DNA of 64,000 bases from Alteromonas sp. V450 (GTDB lineage: Bacteria; Pseudomonadota; Gammaproteobacteria; Enterobacterales; Alteromonadaceae): positions 434,001 through 498,000 of the forward strand of contig NZ_MODU01000004.1 of NCBI RefSeq assembly GCF_001885075.1. Reading direction: 5' to 3'. The notes beneath the pieces were generated by a model, which saw nothing but the letters and a program-made list of their open reading frames with translations, was not told where the DNA came from and made no database searches. The position numbers were made by a program, and so were the translations under genes. Of the stretch, positions 54,526 to 64,000 are shown piece after piece (the stretch's first letter is position 1; each line of letters opens with the position of its first letter).

Positions 54526-55713
54526 ATGAAAAAAGAAGTTATTGTTTTAAATTGTGGCAGCTCTTCGGTTAAGTTTGCCATTATCGACGCTGAAACCGGC
54601 GAAGCTGGATTAACTGGTATTGCTGAAGCGCTAGGCAACAGCGACGCAAGTTTGTCTTATAAGTTAAACGGCAAAAAAGAAAAGCATGTATTACCTGAGA
54701 AAGCGGGGCATACCGAAGCGTTAAACGCAATTTCAAATGTTATTGCTAGCACTGGTGTTCAGCCTATTGCCATTGGCCACCGCGTGGTGCACGGAGGCGA
54801 AAAGTTTAAAGGCGCAGCTCTTGTTGATGATAGCGTTCTTCAATCAATCGAAGACTACGCGAGCATGGCGCCATTGCACAACATGGCTAACTTAAAAGGC
54901 ATCGTTACTGCACAAGCGGCTTATCCTGATCTCCCTCACGTTGTAGTTTTTGATACGTCTTTTTTCCAAACTTTACCGAAAAAAGCGTTCATTTATGCTT
55001 TGCCCATGTCACTTTACCGCGACCACGGCATAAGACGTTACGGCTTTCACGGAACGAGTCACAAGTTCATACTAGACAGTATGGCAAAAATTCTTGAAAA
55101 ACCTGTTTCGGATACAAGCATCATTAGTGCGCATTTGGGGAACGGTTGTAGCGTGTCGGCCATAGAAAAGGGTACTGCAGTAGATACAAGTCTGGGCTTT
55201 ATTCCACTGGAAGGGCTAGTAATGGGCACGCGATGTGGCGATTTAGATCCTAGTTTACCGGGTACGCTACAGAAAAAGCTGGGTAAGACTGCAGATGAGA
55301 TCAGCGATCTTTTAAACAAACAATCAGGCTTACTTGGCATTTCAGAGTTAAGCAACGATTGCAGAACACTTGAAGATGCTGCGCAAGAAGGGCATGAAGG
55401 TGCTTTATTAGCAATAGAAATCTTCTGTTACCGACTAGCGAAGTATATTGCAGGCTATATGGTTGCTGTTCCCACGCTTGACGCAATTGTGTTTACCGGC
55501 GGCATTGGCGAAAATTCATCTCTGATCCGTGAAACCACGATGGGTTATTTTAGTCATTTTGGAATAACCCTCGATGAACAAAGAAACCTTGATGCCAGAT
55601 TTGGTAACGGCGGCCTTATTTCCACCGACAATGCTAACAAAGCGGTCTACGTTGTGCCTACCAATGAAGAATGGGTAATTGCTGCAGAAGCTGCAACCTT
55701 CGCTCAGAAGTAA
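54526..55713 (+). CDS. ackA: Acetate kinase
   Basis: A 395-residue AckA that interconverts acetyl phosphate and acetate with ADP/ATP. Signature 1 [12 protein letters not shown] is at residues 5-16. [34 protein letters not shown] and [14 protein letters not shown] follow in the normal order. pta follows 40 bases downstream, the classical ackA-pta operon for overflow and acetate metabolism. The upstream region is divergent from the small heat-shock gene. Confidence 0.98.
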   Translation: MKKEVIVLNCGSSSVKFAIIDAETGEAGLTGIAEALGNSDASLSYKLNGKKEKHVLPEKAGHTEALNAISNVIASTGVQPIAIGHRVVHGGEKFKGAALVDDSVLQSIEDYASMAPLHNMANLKGIVTAQAAYPDLPHVVVFDTSFFQTLPKKAFIYALPMSLYRDHGIRRYGFHGTSHKFILDSMAKILEKPVSDTSIISAHLGNGCSVSAIEKGTAVDTSLGFIPLEGLVMGTRCGDLDPSLPGTLQKKLGKTADEISDLLNKQSGLLGISELSNDCRTLEDAAQEGHEGALLAIEIFCYRLAKYIAGYMVAVPTLDAIVFTGGIGENSSLIRETTMGYFSHFGITLDEQRNLDARFGNGGLISTDNANKAVYVVPTNEEWVIAAEAATFAQK

Positions 55714-55753
55714 AAAGTCGAAAATTACGCTAATACAATCAGCAGGAGTAACT

Positions 55754-57892
55754 ATGTCTCGCAAAATAATGTTGATCCCAGTGGGCACCAGTGTGGGCTT
55801 AACTACGGTCAGCATGGGCCTTGTCCGCGCAATAGAAGAACAGGGTATCAAGCTTAATTTCTTTAAGCCCGTGGCGCAGCCGCGCAAAGGTGACAACGGA
55901 GAAGAGCGTTCAACAGCAATTATTTCACATCATGCTAGCGTTTCCCCTATTACGCCATTCGACCTTGATTACGTAGAGCGAATGATAAGTAACGATAACA
56001 CTGATGAGCTATTAGAAGAAATTATTGAACGCTTTGAAGAAAACAGTGAGCGGGAAGCAGTAACCGTTATTGAAGGTTTGGTAACAACGCGTCATCACCC
56101 CTATGCTGAGCGCCTGAACTTAGAAATTAGTCGTGCTCTTGACGCTGATATTGTATTTGTTGCTGTTCCTGGGAACGACACTGTCACTGACATCAACCAC
56201 CGCCTCGAAATTGTGGTAGACACATACGGTGGCCATAAAAGTCGAAAAGTTGTTGGTTGCATCTTCAACAAAGTCAATGCTCCGTTTGACGAACACGGAA
56301 GATTGCGTGCTGACATTGGTGCGATAGAAGCCCCTGAACATGACGAAGAGAGAACTCAGGCGCTACGAGCGCTGCCAATTTTCAAAAAGGGCTTAAGCCT
56401 TCTTGGCACGCTAGACTGGAGCGCAGATCTTGTTTCTCCTCGTGCTACGGATGTCGCTAAACATTTAAACGCAACGTTGCTGAATGAAGGTGAGTTGGCC
56501 GAGAGAAGGTTAAGCAGTGTAACGTTTTGTGCTCGTGAAATTCAAAACATGACGCATACGTTGAAGCCGGGTGCATTGCTGGTTATGTCTGGTGACAGAG
56601 GCGACGTATTTGTGTCGTGCTGTTTAGCCGCGCTGAACGGTACAAAGCTCGGCGCACTGTTACTTACGGGCGGCTATCGACCTGATGAAAATATCATGGC
56701 ACTTTGCGAACAGGCCATGGAAACGGGCTTACCTGTTATGCTGGTGAATTCAAATACCTGGCAAACTGCACAATCGCTGCATGCCTTCAATCAAGAGGTG
56801 CCGGTTGACGATAGTCAGCGTATTGAAAAAGTTATGGTGCATGCGGCTGAAAGTTTAGATGCAAACTGGGTCACATCGTTAACCGAGAAGGTGTCGCGCC
56901 AGAGAAAGCTATCGCCTTCGGCGTTTCGCTTTTACCTTACCAACCGTGCCCGACAGGTTAACAAGCGTATTGTACTACCTGAAGGTAATGAGCCTCGCAC
57001 CGTTGTAGCGGCATCTATTTGCGCCAAACGAGGGTTAGCAAGGCCAGTATTGATAGGGGATGAAACAGAGATCCGTCGTGTGGCCGAGCAGCAAGGGGTT
57101 GTTTTAAGCGAAGGCGTGGAAATACTGTCGCCAAGCGAAATTAAAGACGATTACGTAGAAGGGCTAGTCGCACTCCGCGGGCACAAGGGCGTAACGGAGG
57201 TCGTCGCTAAGGAATTGCTAGAAGACAACGTTACTTTGGGCACCATGATGTTGCAGCAAGATCATGTTGATGGGTTGGTCTCTGGGGCAGTTAACACTAC
57301 AGCGAATACCATAAGGCCAGCGCTTCAGTTAATTAAAACTGCTGAAAATGCATCATTGGTGTCGTCGGTATTCTTTATGCTGCTGCCTGACCAAGTATTG
57401 GTTTACGGAGACTGCGCAATTAATCCCGACCCGAATGCACAACAGCTGGCCGACATTGCTATTCAGTCAGCCACGTCAGCTCAAATGTTTGGTATAGAGC
57501 CACGTGTCGCCATGATCAGCTACAGCACAGGAACATCAGGAGCAGGAAGCGACGTTGAAAAAGTGCGTGAGGCCACAAAAATAGCGCAAAAACTTCGCCC
57601 TGATTTACTCATAGACGGGCCGCTTCAATATGATGCTGCGGCGATAGAGAGCGTGGGTAAGAGCAAAGCGCCTAACAGCCCGGTAGCGGGTAGGGCAAAT
57701 GTATTTGTATTTCCAGACCTGAATACCGGTAATACCACTTACAAAGCGGTACAACGCAGTTTTGACCTTGTGTGCATTGGCCCTATGCTTCAGGGAATGA
57801 GAAAACCAGTAAACGATTTGAGTCGCGGTGCACTGGTAGATGATATTGTCTTTACCATCGCACTAACAGCAATACAGGCCGCGGGTAATTAA
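55754..57892 (+). CDS. pta: Phosphate acetyltransferase (long form)
   Basis: A 712-residue Pta (E. coli 714) that interconverts acetyl-CoA and acetyl phosphate. The N-terminal P-loop-like regulatory domain begins [23 protein letters not shown], with a DRTGG-type middle domain. The C-terminal catalytic PTA domain runs from about residue 390 ([21 protein letters not shown]) to the end, including [25 protein letters not shown] at 55744-55748 supports ATG 55754. It is co-transcribed with ackA and ended by a terminator. Confidence 0.97.
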   Translation: MSRKIMLIPVGTSVGLTTVSMGLVRAIEEQGIKLNFFKPVAQPRKGDNGEERSTAIISHHASVSPITPFDLDYVERMISNDNTDELLEEIIERFEENSEREAVTVIEGLVTTRHHPYAERLNLEISRALDADIVFVAVPGNDTVTDINHRLEIVVDTYGGHKSRKVVGCIFNKVNAPFDEHGRLRADIGAIEAPEHDEERTQALRALPIFKKGLSLLGTLDWSADLVSPRATDVAKHLNATLLNEGELAERRLSSVTFCAREIQNMTHTLKPGALLVMSGDRGDVFVSCCLAALNGTKLGALLLTGGYRPDENIMALCEQAMETGLPVMLVNSNTWQTAQSLHAFNQEVPVDDSQRIEKVMVHAAESLDANWVTSLTEKVSRQRKLSPSAFRFYLTNRARQVNKRIVLPEGNEPRTVVAASICAKRGLARPVLIGDETEIRRVAEQQGVVLSEGVEILSPSEIKDDYVEGLVALRGHKGVTEVVAKELLEDNVTLGTMMLQQDHVDGLVSGAVNTTANTIRPALQLIKTAENASLVSSVFFMLLPDQVLVYGDCAINPDPNAQQLADIAIQSATSAQMFGIEPRVAMISYSTGTSGAGSDVEKVREATKIAQKLRPDLLIDGPLQYDAAAIESVGKSKAPNSPVAGRANVFVFPDLNTGNTTYKAVQRSFDLVCIGPMLQGMRKPVNDLSRGALVDDIVFTIALTAIQAAGN

Positions 57893-57924
57893 ATCTTCGT
57901 CGGTACTTATGTTTAATGTAAACT

Positions 57925-57955
57925 CAAGGGCGCCCTGTAACGGCGCTCTTGTTTT
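57925..57955 (+). terminator. Rho-independent terminator after pta
   Basis: CAAGGGCGCC (57925-57934) pairs with GGCGCTCTTG (57942-57951), with one G-U, followed by TTTT. Confidence 0.85.
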
Positions 57956-57994
57956 AATGTTAACTGGATGCTTTTCGAATTTAGGTGTTTACAG

Positions 57995-58618
57995 ATGGAC
58001 GTTGATAAAAATAAATATAAAGTATGGAAGCTGCCAAACTGGCTGCTGGTGCATTGGATAATCAATCCAGGCTTAGCGTTTAACGAACTCGTTCTTGGCC
58101 AGCGCATACCTAAAGTCTCGCTGATTGATAAACAAAGTGATGCCCCCCTAATGGAAAGGCAGTATGTGCCTTGCCCGCACTGCAATACTATTCACAACGG
58201 CTTGCTATGGTCGAAAAAAAACGCCTTTGGGAATTGGTTTGGGTATGTTTGCCCGAGTTGTCATAACATCATTCCTTGTTTGTGGAATATCACAAGCATT
58301 TTGTTGCTTACCATAACATTTCCAATATGGGGGTGGTTTAAAACTTCGCTCAAAAATAAGTGGTTAAGGAATAGAATCGAACGGCTGCAAGACGTTTCTG
58401 GCAATGAACTCCCAACCGCGCAGAAAACGTCGTGGCTAAAAATGGGGCTGCTTTACGCGGCTTTCATGTTCTGCGTAATGGCATTACCCGACATTATAAG
58501 AGGGAAGGCAACCTATACCGATATTGGTATTCAAGTAATTATTTGGTTAGTTGCTGGTTTACTTTTTGGTGGCCTAATGCAATTAATCTTAGGGCAAAGC
58601 AAGAGTAAAAACGAATAA
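57995..58618 (+). CDS. Small membrane protein with a zinc-ribbon
   Basis: A 207-residue protein of no named family that I recognise. VPCPHCNTIHNG and YVCPSCHNIIPC form a CPxC...CPxC zinc ribbon (about residues 55-95). A membrane segment (about 97-117) follows, then a basic amphipathic stretch, and two more segments near the C-terminus. AGG about nine bases upstream favours the ATG at 57995; 57968 is an alternative. It is followed closely by another small membrane protein gene. The function is unknown. Confidence 0.7.
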   Translation: MDVDKNKYKVWKLPNWLLVHWIINPGLAFNELVLGQRIPKVSLIDKQSDAPLMERQYVPCPHCNTIHNGLLWSKKNAFGNWFGYVCPSCHNIIPCLWNITSILLLTITFPIWGWFKTSLKNKWLRNRIERLQDVSGNELPTAQKTSWLKMGLLYAAFMFCVMALPDIIRGKATYTDIGIQVIIWLVAGLLFGGLMQLILGQSKSKNE

Positions 58619-58724
58619 TGTTGTTTAATAAAGAACAGCATACTAAACGGCTCAAAAGGCAAAGTATGGCTTGGTCGATTCTGTCTTCACGGCCCCTGAT
58701 TAATTAGCTTATTTTTTTAAGATA

Positions 58725-59177
58725 ATGGTTAAGTATAAAAAGCTCTATACCGCATGCTTGTTCCTCAATTTGTTTCTTCTACCTCTATCTACTTATGGGA
58801 TGTTGGTAGGTATAGCGTCTTATTTTTTTACTGAAACTGAAGGGGTAGTGTTGTCGTCTGACAGAGTTAAAGTGAGGACTGGAAATAGCTATGTTGATGA
58901 AGCACAAATAGCGTTCACTTACAGCGTTGACGATACTCAGTATGTTTCAGATATCGTTTCACTCAATTCGAGGCTCCAATTTAAAAACAGAACGTTTAGC
59001 GTGGAAAAGCTACAGAAATACGGGACTGGCAAGAAGGTGAAAATTTTTTACCCGGCTGTTTATCCAAGTTATGGAGTATTAGAAAAAGGTGTTAAGCCAA
59101 GCACCCTTTTGATGTTCTTTATTTCGCTACTATTACTATTTGCCGGGAGAACATTTAAAAGCAAATTAAGTGTCTAG
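58725..59177 (+). CDS. DUF3592 membrane protein
   Basis: A 150-residue protein with an N-terminal membrane segment (about residues 10-35), an extracytoplasmic DUF3592-like beta domain and a C-terminal membrane segment. The domain has TEGVVLSSDRVKVRTG, IAFTYSVDDTQYVSD and GKKVKIFYPAVYPSYGVLE; such domains show the pattern Y.V.G..Y.......G..V.V.Y.P..P. No activity is known. It lies between a zinc-ribbon membrane protein and a diguanylate cyclase, with no clear operon link. Confidence 0.75.
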   Translation: MVKYKKLYTACLFLNLFLLPLSTYGMLVGIASYFFTETEGVVLSSDRVKVRTGNSYVDEAQIAFTYSVDDTQYVSDIVSLNSRLQFKNRTFSVEKLQKYGTGKKVKIFYPAVYPSYGVLEKGVKPSTLLMFFISLLLLFAGRTFKSKLSV

Positions 59178-59370
59178 AGCATTCTGGTCGATTCAATTTA
59201 GAAAATACCTCTATTATCACAAAGCCTAACTGCCTATTTTTTCGTAAATTTCTGCAATTAATGTATATAAAAAAATACTTATTGGTCTGCTGTTATACCT
59301 TTCGCATTACGTAAATTTCGAATTTAACGTCATTATTAGTAATACTTTTGTCTAATGTTGCAAGCAAAAA

Positions 59371-60543
59371 ATGACAAGTTCCGTTCTAGTTGTATTGCTA
59401 CTTTCGCTTGCTATTAATGCAGTGGTAGGTGGGTATTTTCGCATATTGGCGAAAAATCAATACGAACCTGTTGCGTTCAATTTTTGGGCTGCATCGTGTT
59501 CTGTGTATTGCCTAGGGCTACTCGGCAGCGCACTTGCTACGTCGATACCCAGTATAAGTGCTCTTGGTACATTTTCTGGGCTTCTTTATTTAACAGCAAG
59601 CTATTTGCTACTTCATGGCTTTCTTAGCTTTAATATTCAATGTGTACATTCAACCGTTAAGCACACGGCAAACCGCGTTTTTGTGTTCGCAATTCTTCTC
59701 ATACTTGGGCTGTCATGGAACCATGAATTGGTTGACGTGGCTACTTCGTTGTTTATTGCGTTAATGTTTTTATTTTCTTTTCAAAGCTTTCAATCTCAGC
59801 AGTGGAAAACGATAAAGGGCATTTCCGTCCTTTTACGCGGCATACTGTTTATTCATTTTATTATTATGATGGCACGAGCAGGGCTTACCGCTGGTGCAAC
59901 CTACTATGGTTTAGCATCTAATTTACAGGTTTTAATAACGTTAACTGTTGGTCTTCACGTGCTGCTTTGCGTTGCAACGTCTGCACTTCTTCCATTTATT
60001 ATCCTATCTAAAGAAAAAGGCGAATGGGAAGCAATGGCAAACTTCGACGAGCTAACGGGCGTGTTCGGACGTCGCGCTTTTATTCGCAAAGTATTGAAAA
60101 GGTTAAAGTCTAAAAGCAGAAGGCCTTTCACTTTACTCGTCATTGATATCGATTTTTTTAAAGCCATTAACGACAACTATGGTCACCCTGAAGGCGATAA
60201 AGTATTAAAAAGCGTGGCACAGTGTCTGCAAGAACAGCTGCGCGAGGGTGACATCGTGGGGCGATTAGGCGGAGAGGAGTTTGGAGTTATTATTTCACAT
60301 CAGCAAACTCATCATGCCTACGCTATCGCCGATAGACTTCGCGAATCAGTGGCATCGCTATCGATCTACAGTGGCTCACAGCCTATTAAGGTAACCATTA
60401 GCATTGGTATGTCTTCTTCAAAAAACGTGGAAGATACGTGGAATACGTTGTTTTATCGGGCAGATATGGAGTTGTACAAAGCGAAAAAAACAGGGAGAAA
60501 CAAGGTGTCGCCAGAGATCATGGCAGAAGCAACACTGGTATAG
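59371..60543 (+). CDS. Diguanylate cyclase (GGDEF), membrane-bound
   Basis: A 390-residue c-di-GMP synthase. Six to seven N-terminal membrane segments (residues 1-210) precede the GGDEF domain (about 215-380). DELTGVFGRRAFI opens the domain, DIDFFKAINDNYGHPEGD holds the metal and guanine sites, and the active site is RLGGEEFGV. GGEEF is an active-type signature, so synthesis of c-di-GMP is expected. The start at 59371 lacks a strong ribosome site. The signal sensed by the membrane part is unknown. Confidence 0.92.
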   Translation: MTSSVLVVLLLSLAINAVVGGYFRILAKNQYEPVAFNFWAASCSVYCLGLLGSALATSIPSISALGTFSGLLYLTASYLLLHGFLSFNIQCVHSTVKHTANRVFVFAILLILGLSWNHELVDVATSLFIALMFLFSFQSFQSQQWKTIKGISVLLRGILFIHFIIMMARAGLTAGATYYGLASNLQVLITLTVGLHVLLCVATSALLPFIILSKEKGEWEAMANFDELTGVFGRRAFIRKVLKRLKSKSRRPFTLLVIDIDFFKAINDNYGHPEGDKVLKSVAQCLQEQLREGDIVGRLGGEEFGVIISHQQTHHAYAIADRLRESVASLSIYSGSQPIKVTISIGMSSSKNVEDTWNTLFYRADMELYKAKKTGRNKVSPEIMAEATLV

Positions 60544-60564
60544 CGAACAAAAAGGCAAAACATA

Positions 60565-60592
60565 AAAAAACACTGCCAAACGGCAGCGTTTT
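60565..60592. terminator. Bidirectional terminator between diguanylate cyclase and lnt
   Basis: CTGCC (60573-60577) and GGCAG (60582-60586), extended by C-G and A/T pairs around one mismatch, with A and T runs on the two sides. It serves two convergent genes. Confidence 0.7.
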
Positions 60593-60596
60593 AGTT

Positions 60597-62120
60597 TTAT
60601 TCACTGTCCAAATTATTCGCGCGTCGACTTTTCAAAACTACTGCCGCAGCCAGAAGCATAATAACAATTATCCATACCCCTAAATCTTGTAGGTGATAGT
60701 ACGGCGTAAACCCGGTTGTGGCCATTACCGGGGCGGTTATGCTTGCCGCTTCGAATTGTGGTAGCGCCGAAATAACTTCACCTTTGTGATCAATAAAAGC
60801 TGTTATGCCGTTGTTGGTTGCGCGCAATACCGGCTTTCCTAGCTCAAGCGCACGCATCTGGGCAATTTGTAAATGTTGAGCAGGGCCGTGTGAACGCCCA
60901 AACCAGGCGTCGTTGCTAACGGTAATTATCATGTCGGTGTGGCCATAAACGTTTGCCAACACTTGCCGTGGAAAGGCAATTTCAAAACAAATTGCAGGGG
61001 CTAAATGTATGCCGTTAGCTTCTAAATTGGGCTGCTGAAAGTCACCACGAGAAAATGACGACATAGGTAAATCAAACAAGGGAGCGAGCGGGCGTAGCCA
61101 GTCTTCGAAGGGCACAAACTCGCCTACGGGTAGAAGGTGATGTTTAGAAAATCGATTATTGTGGAAGTACTGATAATCGGGGTATGCCGCATCTGTTTTA
61201 CGCTTTCCGAGAACAATCAAGTTGTTCCATGCTTCGTCTGTTTCCCAGTTGTAGTTAACAATACCGGTTATGAGAGCTGAACCCTCGTTAAAAGCACGTT
61301 CGTTTACCCGCGCTAAATAGCCTTGTGCTAGTGGTTCTAATTTTGGAACAGCAGCCTCGGGCCACACAATTAAGTCGTTATCCCACAAGCTTTCTGTTAA
61401 CCCCCAGTACGTTTGCATTGTGGGCTCATCTTGCTCTGGCACCCATCGCAGGCTTTGCGCGATATTTCCCTGAACCATACCCACCGAATAGGCCTGCTTA
61501 GGTTGCACCCACGTGTGCTGCTTGAGTATGTAACCACTAACAAACATACAGAGTGTGACTAACGCAGCATTGGCAAATGTACGCTTACTATTCACTATGG
61601 CAAAAAGCGCTGCGCTAATTATCAAAAGTGCTGTAATGCCAGTTTCTCCGATAATTGGCGCAAATCCAGACAAGGGGCTGTCAATCTGGCTGTAGCCCAA
61701 TGACAACCAAGGGAAACCAGATAGCATCCAGCTGCGTAACCATTCGGCCACTACCCAAAAAAATGGAAGTGCCATTGGCCACAAGTTGATATTGAAATAT
61801 TTGACGGTTAATTTTGTTGCAAGCGCCGGGTATAAAGCTAAGTAACCGCAAAGTAATGCCATGAGTGCTATTGAAGCAATGAGCGGCATGCCGCCGTAGT
61901 CAGCAATACTTACATGCACCCAGCTTACACCTGCACCAAACCAACCGGCACCGAACAGCCATCCGGCTAGAAATGGTTTATGCCGCAATTTTATTATTTG
62001 GCGGAATGCCAATGCGAGCACCGGTATTGTAATTAGCCACATATTAAACGGGGCAAATGCGAGCGTTAAGCTTGCGCCGCTTAAAATTAGAAGAAGGTAA
62101 GGGGTGTACCGTTTCAGCAT
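60597..62120 (-). CDS. lnt: Apolipoprotein N-acyltransferase
   Basis: A 507-residue inner-membrane enzyme that adds the third acyl chain to lipoproteins. Several N-terminal membrane segments are followed by a periplasmic nitrilase-like domain. Its triad includes Glu in IVWPEAAVP, Lys in HHLLPVGEFVPFE (or nearby) and Cys in LAPAICFEIAFP. NDAWFGRSHGPAQHLQIAQMRALELGKPVLRATNNGIT is conserved. It lies downstream of corC on the same strand (84-base gap with a strong hairpin), the usual neighbour in gammaproteobacteria. Length matches E. coli Lnt (512). Confidence 0.96.
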   Translation of the reverse strand: MLKRYTPYLLLILSGASLTLAFAPFNMWLITIPVLALAFRQIIKLRHKPFLAGWLFGAGWFGAGVSWVHVSIADYGGMPLIASIALMALLCGYLALYPALATKLTVKYFNINLWPMALPFFWVVAEWLRSWMLSGFPWLSLGYSQIDSPLSGFAPIIGETGITALLIISAALFAIVNSKRTFANAALVTLCMFVSGYILKQHTWVQPKQAYSVGMVQGNIAQSLRWVPEQDEPTMQTYWGLTESLWDNDLIVWPEAAVPKLEPLAQGYLARVNERAFNEGSALITGIVNYNWETDEAWNNLIVLGKRKTDAAYPDYQYFHNNRFSKHHLLPVGEFVPFEDWLRPLAPLFDLPMSSFSRGDFQQPNLEANGIHLAPAICFEIAFPRQVLANVYGHTDMIITVSNDAWFGRSHGPAQHLQIAQMRALELGKPVLRATNNGITAFIDHKGEVISALPQFEAASITAPVMATTGFTPYYHLQDLGVWIIVIMLLAAAVVLKSRRANNLDSE

Positions 62121-62151
62121 AGGGTTAGTCTGATAAGGGTTAACGTGTTAT

Positions 62152-62186
62152 GCCTAACGAGGTGCTATGCGTGCACCTCGTTAGGC
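62152..62186. repeat. Perfect 14-bp inverted repeat between corC and lnt
   Basis: GCCTAACGAGGTGC (62152-62165) pairs with GCACCTCGTTAGGC (62173-62186) around a 7-base loop. No T run follows on the minus strand, so it may be a processing or partial-termination structure inside the corC-lnt operon. Confidence 0.7.
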
Positions 62187-62203
62187 GAGGTTTTGTTTAT
62201 TCA

Positions 62204-63061
62204 TTACTCTAAAGAGGGAACAGACACTTTGAGTTGAATTAAGCGGCGTTTATCGGAGTTTGTTACCTTAAACTGAATATCGCCGATGCTGATTTCATCG
62301 TTTGTTTCAGGCATATGACCAAATGCCTTAAGCACTATGCCGCCTATTGTGTCGGCTTCTTCTTCACTGAATTTTGTTTCGAAAAATTCGTTAAAGTCGT
62401 CAACTGGTGTTAGCGCTTTTACTGAGTAAGTTGACTTGTTCAGTGGTCGAATATCATCGGTACCGTCATCCTCGGTATCGTATTCATCTTCTATCTCGCC
62501 AACAATTAACTCAAGAATATCTTCAATGGTAACCAAACCAGATACGCCACCGTATTCGTCAACGACAATGGCCATATGGTAACGCTGTTGACGGAATTCT
62601 TTTAGCAGCACGTCAACGCGCTTGCTTTCCGGTACAATAACCGCTGGGCGAAGAATATCGCGAAGGTTAAACTCCTTTTCCGCATTAAACGCGAAGGCAA
62701 GAAGATCTTTAGCAAGTAAGATACCCTCGATATGGTCTTTGTCTTCACTAATTACGGGAAAGCGGGAGTGCGCTGATTCAAGCATGACAGGTAAAAACTC
62801 TTCTACCTTTTGCTCAACGTCTATGGTGGTCATTTGAGCGCGAGGGATCATGATATCCCTTACTCGCAGTTCATTTACCCCTATTACCCCTTCAATCATT
62901 TCGCGGGTTTGCGGGTCAATTATTTCATTCTGTTCGGCATCGGTAATTACCGATACTAACTCTTCTTTACTTCTCGGCTCGCCAGAAATCGAATTTTTTA
63001 GTTTATCTAACCAACTCTTGCCTGATGAGCCGTTGGTAGAGTGAGGGTTGTCGTCGCTCAT
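62204..63061 (-). CDS. corC: CorC/HlyC-family CBS domain protein
   Basis: A 285-residue cytosolic protein: N-terminal acidic leader, two CBS domains (about residues 60-180; [15 protein letters not shown] and [35 protein letters not shown]), and a C-terminal CorC_HlyC transporter-associated domain. Linked to magnesium/cobalt efflux or resistance in enterobacteria. ATG 63061 matches the family start MSDDN; the 63070 ATG is an alternative. It is upstream of lnt in the usual corC-lnt order. ybeY is not seen next to it here. Confidence 0.95.
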   Translation of the reverse strand: MSDDNPHSTNGSSGKSWLDKLKNSISGEPRSKEELVSVITDAEQNEIIDPQTREMIEGVIGVNELRVRDIMIPRAQMTTIDVEQKVEEFLPVMLESAHSRFPVISEDKDHIEGILLAKDLLAFAFNAEKEFNLRDILRPAVIVPESKRVDVLLKEFRQQRYHMAIVVDEYGGVSGLVTIEDILELIVGEIEDEYDTEDDGTDDIRPLNKSTYSVKALTPVDDFNEFFETKFSEEEADTIGGIVLKAFGHMPETNDEISIGDIQFKVTNSDKRRLIQLKVSVPSLE

Positions 63062-63224
63062 AATGTCCATTTTGTAGTTAATACACTCGCAAAGGTAAAT
63101 CGCTCTGCGAGCAAGGTCAACAGTTTGTTGAATCGAATTTTAATGTTGTTTTAAATGCGGCGCGTATTAACGCGGCATTACTTTTATTTATAGAACAATC
63201 GTAAACTTGCCCCAAAAGGATTGT

Positions 63225-64000
63225 TCAATACGCGTTTTGGTCTTTAAAGACCAATATTGCGGTTTTAAAGATAATTTTCAAATCTAGCCAAATAGACCAG
63301 TTATGCATGTAGTCAAGGTCGTATTCTACGCGCTTTTTCATTTTATCTACGGTTTCTGTTTCGCCGCGAAACCCGTTCACTTGTGCCCAACCGGTGATAC
63401 CTGGTTTTACTTTGTGACGAAGCATGTAGCCCGAGATGATTTTTCGGTACTGTTCGTTGTGTGCAATAGCGTGAGGCCTTGGGCCAACAATAGACATTCT
63501 GCCTTGTAAAACGTTGATAAATTGGGGCAGCTCGTCAAGCGATGTTTTTCTAAGTACAGCGCCCACTTTGGTTATGCGCTGATCATTTTTCTGCGCTTGC
63601 TTTACTTCTTCGCCATTATCAAGGGTTGTCATAGTTCGGAATTTATAAACAGAAATCGGCTTGCCGTCCAAGCCATAGCGTTTCTGTTTAAAAATAATGG
63701 GGCCTTTAGAGCTAAGCTTAACTAAAACAGCGATAAGCGCCATTGGAACGATGGCGATTGTCGTAAGTATTAACCCTAGAATAAAGTCTTCTACTCTTTT
63801 TGTTACTTCGCTTGCGCCACTGAAAGGTGTGTCGTACACGCTTAAGGCCTGCAATGAGCCAATGCTATGCCACTTTGAATTAATAAGGTTATATACAAAG
63901 AAGTTGGGTACCATATAAACACTAGCAGTGGTATCGGAACAAAGCGCTAAAATGTCTCGTATTCTATCTTCGGCACACATGGGTAATGCCAAGTAGATGT
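63225..64000 (-). CDS. Polyisoprenyl-phosphate hexose-1-phosphate transferase (WcaJ-type), partial
   Basis: The C-terminal 258 or so residues of an initiating glycosyltransferase that loads a sugar-1-phosphate onto undecaprenyl phosphate for exopolysaccharide synthesis. One membrane helix (DFILGLILTTIAIVPMALIAVLVKLSS) leads into the bacterial sugar transferase domain: GPIIFKQKRYGLDGKPISVYKFRTM, TSLDELPQFINVLQGRMSIVGPRPHA, KPGITGWAQVNG. The frame stays open to the window end and the upstream residues (IYLALPMCAEDRI) fit the family, so the 5' part is missing. The sugar is probably glucose-1-phosphate or a relative (inference). Confidence 0.92.
   Translation of the reverse strand, partial: IYLALPMCAEDRIRDILALCSDTTASVYMVPNFFVYNLINSKWHSIGSLQALSVYDTPFSGASEVTKRVEDFILGLILTTIAIVPMALIAVLVKLSSKGPIIFKQKRYGLDGKPISVYKFRTMTTLDNGEEVKQAQKNDQRITKVGAVLRKTSLDELPQFINVLQGRMSIVGPRPHAIAHNEQYRKIISGYMLRHKVKPGITGWAQVNGFRGETETVDKMKKRVEYDLDYMHNWSIWLDLKIIFKTAILVFKDQNAY

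Overview
The window looks like a chromosomal segment of a marine gammaproteobacterium of the order Alteromonadales, most likely Alteromonas or a close relative. The basis is the protein sequences, the heat-shock and housekeeping gene set (grpE-dnaK-dnaJ, dapB-carA-carB-greA, recN-bamE, ackA-pta, lnt-corC), the TonB-dependent receptor, and the moderate GC content. I found no rRNA, tRNA, CRISPR array, intact insertion sequence or prophage.

Layout. 0-5.5 kb: aldo/keto reductase, sugar O-acetyltransferase, a beta-repeat lipoprotein, a repeat-rich spacer, arsenate reductase with an internal insertion, a DUF445 membrane protein and thiopurine methyltransferase. 5.5-9.8 kb (minus strand): bamE, recN with LexA-like sites, dps and nadK. 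9.9-26 kb: a carbon-use block with cis/trans fatty-acid isomerase, iron alcohol dehydrogenase, a 3-hydroxybutyrate/PHB set (dehydrogenase, secreted depolymerase, secreted MetX-like hydrolase, GntP permease, TonB-dependent receptor) and a CrbS/CrbR-like two-component pair. 26.2-30.3 kb: grpE, dnaK, dnaJ with sigma-32 promoters. 30.5-42.3 kb: cytochrome c', a PrpE-type acyl-CoA synthetase, a serine hydrolase, a tightly overlapping three-gene operon of unknown function (34.7-40.7 kb), a small membrane protein and a cytochrome b561. 42.6-48.8 kb: dapB, carA (TTG start, probable attenuator in its leader), carB, greA. 48.8-53.6 kb: two tandem paralogous membrane proteins, a NIT-domain chemoreceptor, a DUF3224 protein. 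53.6-57.9 kb: a small heat-shock protein with a candidate RNA thermometer, ackA, pta. 58-64 kb: small membrane proteins, a diguanylate cyclase, lnt, corC and the 3' part of a polyisoprenyl-phosphate sugar transferase cut by the window end.

How the genes fit together. The 10-26 kb block reads as a scavenging route for 3-hydroxybutyrate and its polymers. It is coupled to an acetate-switch regulator (CrbS/CrbR type), and ackA-pta and an acyl-CoA synthetase lie further along. Three palindromes with a TAC-N4-GTA core lie upstream of the alcohol dehydrogenase/cti, receptor/permease and kinase/grpE genes, and may mark a common regulator. The block lies between nadK and grpE, and the three-gene operon lies between dnaJ and dapB. 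Both pairs are close neighbours in other gammaproteobacteria, so both look like accessory insertions into a conserved backbone.

The best candidate for an undescribed system is the 34703-40666 operon. It encodes a large helix-rich scaffold-like protein, a MurE-like ligase lacking the UDP-MurNAc-binding domain, and a large protein with a possible His/Cys dyad. Function is not established for any of the three.
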